Below are positions 52,993 to 60,220 of a stretch of 64,000 nucleotides of DNA, in pieces. The DNA is taken from contig PPHI01000074.1 of NCBI GenBank assembly GCA_002901265.1, positions 186,001 through 250,000 on the forward strand, read 5' to 3'. A program made the translations under genes and the position numbers. Each line of letters begins with the position of its first letter. Within the stretch, counting starts at the first letter, position 1. Source of the DNA: Rhodopirellula baltica (GTDB lineage Bacteria > Planctomycetota > Planctomycetia > Pirellulales > Pirellulaceae). The notes beneath the pieces were generated by a model. It was not told the origin of the DNA and did not search any database. It was given only the letters and a program-made list of their open reading frames with translations.

Positions 52993-54234
52993 ATGGAATC
53001 GAAGACATTTCGAGCCGCGAATCTGCAAGCCGCGTTGGAAGAGATCCGAGAGGAGCTCGGTCCCAACGCGTCGGTCTTAAGTACCAAGCAGTGCCGTGAT
53101 GGTTGGATGGGATGGTTAGGACATAGTTATGTCGAGGTCACGGCAAGTCCCGATGACCCACATGATTCGGAATCGACACTCCCGATCGAAGCCGGGGCAG
53201 GGCAGGGCGGGCTTCGCCTGGCATTGGGGACGATGTCGGGCACCGATCGTCGCCTTGATTTGCTGGGGCGTACAAGCAGTGTCGACGAATTGCAGCGTCA
53301 GATCGATTCGCGACAAATCATTCCCGGTCACTTTGGTGACGCATCCCGACCCGATCGTGCTGCTCAAAGTGATCATCCCAAGACATCAACATTCCATTAT
53401 CGAACGGAGTGGGATCCGTTGTCGGAGTACCGCTTCAAAATGGTTTCACTCGGAGTCGATCCGCATGTGGTCGACCGTTGGATCCGCTCGACCAGTGATT
53501 TTGCAAGTGGTCTATCGGATCCGCTTCAGCATTCATGGTTGGAAAAACTGCAACAGGCGGTTTGCCGAGACATTCGTGTTAGCGGTCCGATCGCGATGAC
53601 GCCCGGGGATCGCCGGATTGTGGCATTGGTCGGCCCGACAGGCGTTGGCAAGACGACAACGGTCGCAAAATTGGCTGCCGGTTTTCATTTAGATCAAAAA
53701 CAACGCGTCGGCTTGTTAACGATCGACACCTTTCGGATCGCCGCGATCCAGCAGTTGCAAGCCTACGCACAACTGATGGACTTGCCGATGCAGGTGGTCG
53801 AATCGGCGGAAAAGATGCCTGCCGCGATCGAGCAGCTTGGGGACGTGGACTTGATCTTGATCGATACTGCAGGGCGGAGTCCCAGCGGCGAAGTCCATAT
53901 CGAAAAGCTGTCACGGATCCTGCAAGTGGCTCAGCCGGACGAAACACACTTGGTGATTAGCGCGACCAGCACGGCATCCGTGGTGCATTCGGTGATTGAC
54001 GGATTTTCCGTCGCTCGACCGACAGCAGCGGTCTTGACGAAGCTGGATGAAACCCCGTACACCGCAGGTGTCCTGTCCGCAATCGCGTGCTCGGACGAGC
54101 GACCGGGGATTCCCGTCAGCTACGTCACCAATGGTCAGCATGTTCCCCAGGACATCGCCTCCGCTACCACGGATGCGCTGGTGGAACGATTGTTGCCCTC
54201 ACCGATTCAATGGGCCCAAAAGGAAGCGGCTTAA
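52993..54234 (+). CDS. flhF: Flagellar biosynthesis GTPase FlhF
   Basis: SRP-type GTPase that sets the number and polar position of flagella. From the ATG at 52993, 413 residues: the N-terminal B domain (MESKTFRAANLQAALEEIRE), a linker with an inserted GAGQGGLRL encoded by doubled GGGCAGGG octamers, and the NG domain with the P-loop VGPTGVGKTTTVAKLAAG, the LLTIDTFRIAAIQQL insert motif, the G3 motif IDTAGRSP and the G4 motif TKLDET. It follows flhA directly and precedes a FliA-type sigma factor, a standard polar-flagellum layout. Confidence 0.95.
   Translation: MESKTFRAANLQAALEEIREELGPNASVLSTKQCRDGWMGWLGHSYVEVTASPDDPHDSESTLPIEAGAGQGGLRLALGTMSGTDRRLDLLGRTSSVDELQRQIDSRQIIPGHFGDASRPDRAAQSDHPKTSTFHYRTEWDPLSEYRFKMVSLGVDPHVVDRWIRSTSDFASGLSDPLQHSWLEKLQQAVCRDIRVSGPIAMTPGDRRIVALVGPTGVGKTTTVAKLAAGFHLDQKQRVGLLTIDTFRIAAIQQLQAYAQLMDLPMQVVESAEKMPAAIEQLGDVDLILIDTAGRSPSGEVHIEKLSRILQVAQPDETHLVISATSTASVVHSVIDGFSVARPTAAVLTKLDETPYTAGVLSAIACSDERPGIPVSYVTNGQHVPQDIASATTDALVERLLPSPIQWAQKEAA
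53195..53207 (+). repeat. Double GGGCAGGG (KOPS-like) octamer inside flhF
   Basis: Two overlapping octamers encode a glycine-rich piece (GAGQGG) of the linker between the B and NG domains, a poorly conserved region. Confidence 0.6.
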
Positions 54235-54505
54235 ATAAATTATTAAGCTCAATCTCAACCCAGCGGACAACCGATATGGAAGATGTCGAAGGCTGGAAAC
54301 TCTGAAATCGACTTGAACGGTTTTTTTTAGAGTCCACTTTCGGCGACTAGGCAGACAGAAACACGGATTCGGATATCTGTTTGCCAACCCGTGCTGATGA
54401 TTCACTGATCGCAAAAACGTGACGCGAATCACCGGCAACCAACCAAAAGCCTAGCCGCCTTGTGATACGAAATCGAAGGCATAAGAAAAGTTCACGGAGG
54501 ATTGG

Positions 54506-55306
54506 ATGCCAGCCGCAGTTTCAACGGACGATGAAATCCTTGAGGTTTGGAAACAGTTCAAGCAAACCGAAAAGGATGCGGACCAATACGAACCTCTTCG
54601 CAACCGTCTGGTCGAACGTTACATGCCGTTGGTTCGTTATAACGGCGAACGCATTTGGCAACGTTTGCCCGACGGCGTCGAACTGGATGACCTGATCAGT
54701 GCAGGCATTTTTGGTTTGATGGATGCGATTGATGCCTACGACATGGATCGTGGCGTCAAGTTCGAAACTTACTGTGTCCCACGTATTCGCGGGGCAATGC
54801 TGGACGAACTGCGAACGATGGACTGGGTTCCACGTTTGGTTCGAAGCAAAGCCAGTAAGCTTGCCGTAGCGAAGAAGCAATTGGAAACCAAATTCGGACG
54901 TCCAGCGACGATCATCGAACTGTCAGAGCACATGGAGCTCTCAGTCGCCGAAGTCGAAAAGATGGAGTCTGATGCCAACGCCGTCGGTGTCGTTTCACTC
55001 AACAAGAAGTGGTACGAAACGGACAGCTACAAGGATGTTCGCGAGATCGACATCCTGGAAGATAAGAAAGGTGAAGACCCAACCCGCCGCGTTCAGAAAA
55101 ACGATCTGATGCGTCTGGTCACCAAAGGTCTCAACCGCAACGAACGCTTGATCATCATTCTTTATTACTACGAAGAATTGACGATGAAAGAGATCGGTGC
55201 GACCTTGGATCTGTCGGAATCACGCGTCAGCCAGATGCACACCTCGATCGTCAACCGGTTGCAAAACCAGCTCGGACGTCGACGTGTGGAGTTCGGCACC
55301 GCCTGA
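54506..55306 (+). CDS. fliA: FliA/WhiG-family RNA polymerase sigma factor (sigma-28 type)
   Basis: Alternative sigma factor for flagellar genes. The start at 54506 is preceded by a clear GGAGG site. The 266-residue product has region 2 (YMPLVRYNGERIWQRLPDGV, GLMDAIDAYDMDRGVKFETY, and PRIRGAMLDELRTMDWVPR), region 3 (KLAVAKKQLETKFGRPATI), and region 4 (GLNRNERLIIILYYYEELTM, followed by EIGATLDLSESRVSQMHT). WhiG and FliA are hard to separate by motif; the position behind flhF supports a flagellar role. A terminator follows the stop codon. Confidence 0.92.
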   Translation: MPAAVSTDDEILEVWKQFKQTEKDADQYEPLRNRLVERYMPLVRYNGERIWQRLPDGVELDDLISAGIFGLMDAIDAYDMDRGVKFETYCVPRIRGAMLDELRTMDWVPRLVRSKASKLAVAKKQLETKFGRPATIIELSEHMELSVAEVEKMESDANAVGVVSLNKKWYETDSYKDVREIDILEDKKGEDPTRRVQKNDLMRLVTKGLNRNERLIIILYYYEELTMKEIGATLDLSESRVSQMHTSIVNRLQNQLGRRRVEFGTA

Positions 55307-55680
55307 TCTCGCACGCCTGAATCACATACAACAAGGGCTTCGACTTTTTGTCGGGGCCTTTTTTGTTGCGCGGACAGTGAATTCGCTACTTAGCCAGTGA
55401 ACTCGAATACCGTGTCGATGCGTAGGTGCAGGTGGACGAGCGGCTCGTGGGTTTTAAATGTCGCCTTTCGTTCCGTGAAGTAAGCGTTTGCTACCGCTGC
55501 TTTCGCGGAGCAATAAGCGACACTGGGCGACATCAGAAAACCAGCAAGCTGTTCAAGGCTTGCGGTGGGGCTGCATTTACCCGCCACCCGCTTTCAAATT
55601 CAGCACAGAGGTTTCTCAACGGTGGATCGACGACTACCACTGTCATTTCAACCCATTCGAATCAGCCAGGAGGCGTTTTG
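55307..55680. other. Intergenic region between the sigma factor and the glycosyltransferase
   Basis: About 370 bp. The left end holds the fliA terminator; the right end holds the AGGAGG site of the next gene. A frame open on the minus strand (55390-55587) has a partly protein-like sequence, but it starts with GTG without a ribosome binding site, so I do not call it. Confidence 0.5.
55333..55364 (+). terminator. Rho-independent terminator of fliA
   Basis: AAGGGCTTCGAC pairs with GTCGGGGCCTT around a T5 loop with one bulge and two G-U pairs, followed by a run of six T residues at 55359-55364. It lies 26 bases after the stop codon. Confidence 0.8.
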
Positions 55681-56919
55681 ATGCGTGTCGCACACATCAT
55701 CACGCGGATGATCATCGGCGGGGCGCAGGAAAACACCCTGCTGAACTGCGTCGATCTGATTGAAGAGCACCATGATGAAGTCATGCTGATTACCGGTCCG
55801 GCGATTGGCCCAGAAGGTGACCTGTTGGAGCGCGGCGGGTTTCTTGCAAGCGAGTCTGGATCGGGTGAGTCTCTGCCGGGCAATGGAAGATCGCAGGGCA
55901 GGGCAGGGGAGCTGAAAAACGGAGCTCTGGAAATCACCCTTTTGCCGGACTTGCTGCGGAACATTCACCCCGGGCGTGATTGGAAAGCCTATCAAGCGAT
56001 TCGCAAGACGCTGAAGGCTTATCAGCCGGATGTCGTCCATACCCATAGTGCAAAAGGCGGATTGCTGGGTCGGTTGGCGGCCTGGTCGCTTGGAGTGCCC
56101 GCGGTGATTCACACGGTCCATGGCGCGCCGTTTCATGATTTTCAGCCGCGATTGGCGAAGGAGTTCTTTCGACGTTGCGAGCGATATGCGTCGAAACGAT
56201 GCCATCGAATTTTGTGTGTCGCTGACGCGATGACTGACTTGATGGTCGATGCCAACGTCGCGTCGCGCGATCGATTCACCACCGTTTATAGCGGCATGAA
56301 TGTCGACCCGTTTGTCAATGCGAATGAGCATCGGGCAGAGGTCCGGTCGCGCTACGGAATCGAGGATCATCATGTGGTCATCGGCAAGGTCGCACGGCTT
56401 TTTCATTTGAAAGGACACGATGACTTGATCAAGGCCGCGGCCGAGGTTGTCAAGGTTTGTCCCGAAGTCCGTTTCATGTTGGTGGGCGACGGAATTCTTC
56501 GGGAGGAGTTGCAGCGGCAAATCGATCAGCTTGGGTTGGAAGAACATTTCATCTTTACCGGGTTGGTTTCGCCCGAGACCGTTCCGGAACTGATCGGCGC
56601 GATGGATGTTTTGGTTCACACGTCGCTGCGCGAGGGCCTCGCGCGGGCGTTGCCGCAAGCGTTGATTGCGGGAAAGCCGGCGGTCAGTTTTGACATCGAC
56701 GGTGCTCGGGAGGTCGTGATTTCGGACCAGACGGGGTACCTGATTCCGCCACGCGATTGCCAGGCTTTGGCGGACGCGTTGATCCGCCTTGGGGCGGACG
56801 CCGAGTTGCGTCAGCGAATGGGTAGGGAAGGGCAGAGGCGATTTACCGAGCGGTTTCGGCATCAATCGATGACGAATCAGATTCGCCAGATTTATCAAGA
56901 AGTACTCGCGGGCCGCTAA
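55681..56919 (+). CDS. GT4-family glycosyltransferase
   Basis: A 412-residue transferase from the ATG at 55681, which has an AGGAGG site 6-11 bases upstream. The N-terminal Rossmann domain starts MRVAHIITRMIIGGAQENTL, typical of GT4 enzymes that build exopolysaccharide, and contains VVHTHSAKGGLLGRLAAWSL. The C-terminal nucleotide-sugar domain shows GKVARLFHLKGHDDLIKAA and the conserved TSLREGLARALPQALIAGKP, with the EX7E-type glutamates. A charged insert at residues 60-82 (SGSGESLPGNGRSQGRAGE) is encoded by doubled GGGCAGGG octamers. Substrate unknown; a role in surface polysaccharide is likely. Confidence 0.92.
   Translation: MRVAHIITRMIIGGAQENTLLNCVDLIEEHHDEVMLITGPAIGPEGDLLERGGFLASESGSGESLPGNGRSQGRAGELKNGALEITLLPDLLRNIHPGRDWKAYQAIRKTLKAYQPDVVHTHSAKGGLLGRLAAWSLGVPAVIHTVHGAPFHDFQPRLAKEFFRRCERYASKRCHRILCVADAMTDLMVDANVASRDRFTTVYSGMNVDPFVNANEHRAEVRSRYGIEDHHVVIGKVARLFHLKGHDDLIKAAAEVVKVCPEVRFMLVGDGILREELQRQIDQLGLEEHFIFTGLVSPETVPELIGAMDVLVHTSLREGLARALPQALIAGKPAVSFDIDGAREVVISDQTGYLIPPRDCQALADALIRLGADAELRQRMGREGQRRFTERFRHQSMTNQIRQIYQEVLAGR
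55896..55908 (+). repeat. Double GGGCAGGG (KOPS-like) octamer inside the glycosyltransferase insert
   Basis: The octamers at 55896 and 55901 encode a flexible, low-complexity insert (QGRAG) in an otherwise conserved protein. Confidence 0.6.
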
Positions 56920-57082
56920 TTCGCTGGACTTGGGCCTCTCCGAAAGAGAGCCGTGAATCGCGAAATTCGGGGATTTCGACGTTGCTCCTCCCCTGGCGGA
57001 GTTTGCGACCTTTTCCGAGAGTAGGGCCGTCAACTATGATGGCCGGCCGGTATCACGCACGAGCTTCTCGCACCGAAATCCG

Positions 57083-58024
57083 ATGACAAAAACCCGAGAC
57101 TTTTTCGGCCCGTATCGTCTGGCCCGGCTCATTCGCTCTGGATCCACCGCGGAAGTGTGGGAAGCGATCGACGAAAACGACAATTCACGCTACGCGCTGA
57201 AAATTCTCAAGGGTTCGTGTGCCAACGACAAAAGCGAAATCAACCTACTGAAGCACGAATACAACGTCGGTCAGGATCTGCAAAGCAGCCCGCGGATCAT
57301 CAAGATTCTCGATCACTTGTTTGCGAACAACCGCCCGTTTTTGGTGCTGGAGTTGTTCAGCGAATTGAATATCAAGCAAGCCTTGCGGCGTGGCCCCGAT
57401 TCGCTTGCGTACATGTTGGACAAGATCATCGAGCAAGCCGGCGAAGGCTTGTACTACATGCACACCCGTGGCTGGATCCATTTGGATATCAAGCCCGATA
57501 ACTTTTTGGTCAGCCGCGACGGCGAAACCAAGTTGATCGACTTTACGATCAGCGAGAAAAAGAAAACGGGACTTGGGAAGCTCTTCCACCGCGGCGGTTT
57601 GGCCAAAGGCACCCGGAGCTACATGGCTCCCGAGCAAATCCGCAGCAAAGTCTGCGACGAACGCACCGATATCTATTCGTTCGGTTGCGTCTTGTTCGAG
57701 ATGGCGACTGGCAAACCGCCGTATACCGGGGACACGCCGAACGATTTGTTGAACAAGCACCTCAACGCGCACGTCCCGAGCCCAATCGCATACAACAACA
57801 ACGTGTCGAAAGACTTTGCCGACATCACCAAACGCATGATGGCAAAGTCGCCTGCAAGTCGTCCCCAGTCGATGTGGGATGTGCTGAAGGAAATTCGATC
57901 AATGGAACTTTGGAGCAAACGTCCTCGCAAACCCGAAGTCAGTGTCTTCGACAGCTTGCCAGGCATTCGTGGTGCGGATGATATGATCCGTAAGCCATCC
58001 GCCAACGAACTCGATCCCGAATAG
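57083..58024 (+). CDS. Atypical serine/threonine protein kinase
   Basis: A 313-residue kinase domain with no transmembrane segment. The P-loop is degenerate (LIRSGSTAEVWEA, lacking the usual second and third glycines), the ATP lysine is in ALKILKGSC, the catalytic loop is HLDIKPDN instead of HRDxKPxN, and the metal-binding motif reads DFT rather than DFG. The catalytic and metal aspartates and lysines remain, and APEQIRSK and the DIYSFGCVLFEMATGKPPY segment are normal, so weak activity is possible. accA begins 13 bp after the stop, so the pair are probably co-transcribed, which may link it to fatty acid synthesis. Confidence 0.85.
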   Translation: MTKTRDFFGPYRLARLIRSGSTAEVWEAIDENDNSRYALKILKGSCANDKSEINLLKHEYNVGQDLQSSPRIIKILDHLFANNRPFLVLELFSELNIKQALRRGPDSLAYMLDKIIEQAGEGLYYMHTRGWIHLDIKPDNFLVSRDGETKLIDFTISEKKKTGLGKLFHRGGLAKGTRSYMAPEQIRSKVCDERTDIYSFGCVLFEMATGKPPYTGDTPNDLLNKHLNAHVPSPIAYNNNVSKDFADITKRMMAKSPASRPQSMWDVLKEIRSMELWSKRPRKPEVSVFDSLPGIRGADDMIRKPSANELDPE

Positions 58025-58037
58025 GAATAAGCAAACT

Positions 58038-59009
58038 ATGGCTGGCCCCGGTTTAGATTTTGAACTCGAGATCGCGGAAACCGAAAACCGCATCAGCGTC
58101 CTCGAGCGTCAAACCGATCGCAATGAGTCCTCCGAAGCCGAGTTGCGTTCGCTGCGGTTGGATTTGGTAAAGCAACTGCGTGATGTTTATTCGTCGTTGG
58201 ACCCGTGGCAGACCGTTCAAGTCGCTCGTCACAAGAATCGTCCTTACACGAAAGACTATTTGAATCTGGCGTTCGACGACTTCGTCGAGCTTCATGGTGA
58301 CAAACACTTCGGTGACGACCGCGCGATGTTGTCTGGCTTCGCAAAGCTCGACCGTTTTAAAGTCATGGTGCTTGGGCACCAAAAAGGCCGCACGTTCAAA
58401 GAGCGCGCCGCGTGTCACTTTGGTTGTGCGCACCCCGAAGGCTATCGCAAGGCGATGACCAAGATGCGGTTGGCGGAAAAGTACAACTTGCCGCTGATCT
58501 GTTTCATCGATACACCCGGCGCGTATCCGGGTGTCGGTGCTGAGGAGCGTGGGCAGGCGCAAGTGATCGCCGAAAGCATGTTCAAAATGAGTCAGTTAAA
58601 AACGCCGATCATCTGCATCGTGATCGGTGAAGGCGGTTCCGGCGGCGCGTTGGGAATTGGCGTTGGCGACCGAATCGCGGTTCTGCAGCATGCTTATTAC
58701 AGCGTGATCAGTCCTGAGGGTTGCGCCGGTATTTTGTGGAAGAGCCACGAGCACGCACCGCGAGCCGCATCGGCCCTGAAATTCACCAGCGATAACCTCA
58801 AGCGACTCGGCGTCGTCGATGACGTGATCGAAGAGCCGCTGGGTGGGGCGCATCGCGACCATCACCAAATGGCGTCGCGTCTGAAGTCTTACTTGGCCAA
58901 AACGCTGGCTGATCTGGAAACCAAGCCGATCGATGAGTTGCTGGAATCTCGCTACGAGAAGTTCCGCCAGATCGGTGTCTTTTTGGAAGAGCAACCGGTC
59001 GAGGCGTAG
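58038..59009 (+). CDS. accA: Acetyl-CoA carboxylase carboxyltransferase subunit alpha
   Basis: With AccD it transfers the carboxyl from biotin to acetyl-CoA, the first step of fatty acid synthesis. The 323-residue length and the motifs are standard: FELEIAETENRISVLERQ at the N-terminus, RPYTKDYLNLAFDDFVELHG, PLICFIDTPGAYPGVGAEERGQ, IGEGGSGGALGIGVGDRIAV and SPEGCAGILWKSHEHAPRA. The start ATG at 58038 is 13 bp after the kinase stop. No accD is in the window. Confidence 0.97.
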   Translation: MAGPGLDFELEIAETENRISVLERQTDRNESSEAELRSLRLDLVKQLRDVYSSLDPWQTVQVARHKNRPYTKDYLNLAFDDFVELHGDKHFGDDRAMLSGFAKLDRFKVMVLGHQKGRTFKERAACHFGCAHPEGYRKAMTKMRLAEKYNLPLICFIDTPGAYPGVGAEERGQAQVIAESMFKMSQLKTPIICIVIGEGGSGGALGIGVGDRIAVLQHAYYSVISPEGCAGILWKSHEHAPRAASALKFTSDNLKRLGVVDDVIEEPLGGAHRDHHQMASRLKSYLAKTLADLETKPIDELLESRYEKFRQIGVFLEEQPVEA

Positions 59010-59411
59010 TCGCTTCGCCCGCGCCCGATTGGTTGTCGACAACCGATCAGGAGGCGAATTGAGTCCGATGTCGACGACCGATCAAATCTGAGTTTGCTTG
59101 GTTGTCGACAGCCAATGTTTGGTGCTTCGTCGCGGTGCTTTGCGGTGGTTTAGCTTCGCCCACTGCGGCTGTCTGGGCGGGGCTGGTTGGTTTCGGCCGA
59201 GCGCGTTGGCTGGCCGGTGATTGGCTAGCTGATCAGTTGCCGAAGAGCGATCTCTGGGTGGTCGCCGGGAGTTTGGATGCGGGAATGGGCCTGAAAAAGC
59301 CCCTTTTGCAACGTCCGATAATCACTCTTATGTTGTATTCGGAGTTCATTTTTCCCCGTATTTCACGCAAAACCCGGGTTTCGGCCAATGGTTCCCCGGT
59401 TCTCAGCGCCC
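59010..59411. other. Intergenic region between accA and cvpA
   Basis: About 400 bp. Three TGTCGAC-centred boxes lie at its left end (listed separately). A plus-strand frame at 59102-59554 is open but overlaps the end of cvpA, has no ribosome binding site and looks random. Nothing else is recognised. Confidence 0.5.
59031..59111. repeat. Three TGTCGAC-centred boxes spaced 34-35 bp
   Basis: TGTCGAC occurs at 59034, 59069 and 59103. The first lies in the perfect palindrome GGTTGTCGACAACC (59031-59044), the second in GATGTCGACGACCGATCA, and the third in TTGGTTGTCGACAGCCAA with one mismatch. The spacing of roughly 3.3 helical turns suggests operator-like or iteron-like sites. Confidence 0.65.
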
Positions 59412-59981
59412 CTAGGTGCTTTGTTGGTCTGGCGTTGGCTGCCCTGTGCTGTCGGCTGGCGTTTGGTTGGTCTCGAACTCCGCGTCCATCCTGTCCAGGT
59501 ACGGCTGGAGGAAGTGTTGGATCTCCGGCGGGATCAGCGGTTCGCTGCGGTTGAGGTTCCTGGCAATGAATCGACCGCTGTTGCTGGCGACGATCTGGTC
59601 TCGGATCGAGTCACCCATCAGCGTGACCGCAAACAGCGTGATCAGCGTGCAGTACAGCGAGCCCTTGATGAGCCCGAACAGCGCTCCGATCTGCCGATCG
59701 AATTCTTTCAGTTTCAGTCGATCGATCGTCTCGCGGACCATGTTGAATGCGACCCAGATGATCAGCGAGGTTCCGATGAATAGGATCAGCATTGCCAGAA
59801 ATAGATCCCATGGCGGTTCCGCCTCGATCGATTGGCTGAGCGGTTCTCGGAATCGGTACGCGACGAAATAGCTGACCCCAATCGACGAAATCGACGCGAT
59901 CTGCCATGCGAAGCCTTTCACGGCGCCGAACAGGCCCGCGCCGGCCAGGATCGCTAGCATGACGTAGTCGTATGGTTGCAT
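59412..59981 (-). CDS. CvpA family membrane protein
   Basis: A 189-residue protein of the colicin V production (CvpA) family with four hydrophobic segments: YDYVMLAILAGAGLFGAVKG, IASISSIGVSYFVAYRF, DLFLAMLILFIGTSLIIWVAF and GLIKGSLYCTLITLFAVTLM. The family pattern G(x)KGF after the first helix and the LF-G-KG segment are recognisable. The C-terminus is a polar tail. CvpA proteins are linked to envelope function and colicin V secretion in E. coli; the direct role is unknown. It is divergent from the M48 protease with a 240-bp intergenic region. Confidence 0.88.
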   Translation of the reverse strand: MQPYDYVMLAILAGAGLFGAVKGFAWQIASISSIGVSYFVAYRFREPLSQSIEAEPPWDLFLAMLILFIGTSLIIWVAFNMVRETIDRLKLKEFDRQIGALFGLIKGSLYCTLITLFAVTLMGDSIRDQIVASNSGRFIARNLNRSEPLIPPEIQHFLQPYLDRMDAEFETNQTPADSTGQPTPDQQST

Positions 59982-60220
59982 GGGTAGGAACTCCGAGTGT
60001 CTCGCTCCGAGTCGTTTGCTGCGGGGTCGCCCGTGTCGTTGTCGCGCGGGCTTGGGCGCTACTTATAGGAAAAAGCTCCGTTTGGACGAAGGTCAATCGT
60101 GTGTCCTGCGGTCTCGTGGGCGGCGCTCTTTCAGGTCCCGTGCATTTGTTCACATGGATGGTTTCTGGGGTGCTATTCTGAGGGGATGTTTTTCGCCTTT
60201 TCTTTGTTTCAGGTGCCTGG

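Noticed and set aside
55390-55587. A 65-codon minus-strand frame upstream of the glycosyltransferase
   Set aside because: It starts with GTG without a site, and I recognise no family. Not supported.
59102-59554. A 150-codon plus-strand frame next to accA
   Set aside because: It overlaps the 3' end of cvpA, has no ribosome binding site and no family resemblance. The composition looks random apart from a hydrophobic stretch.
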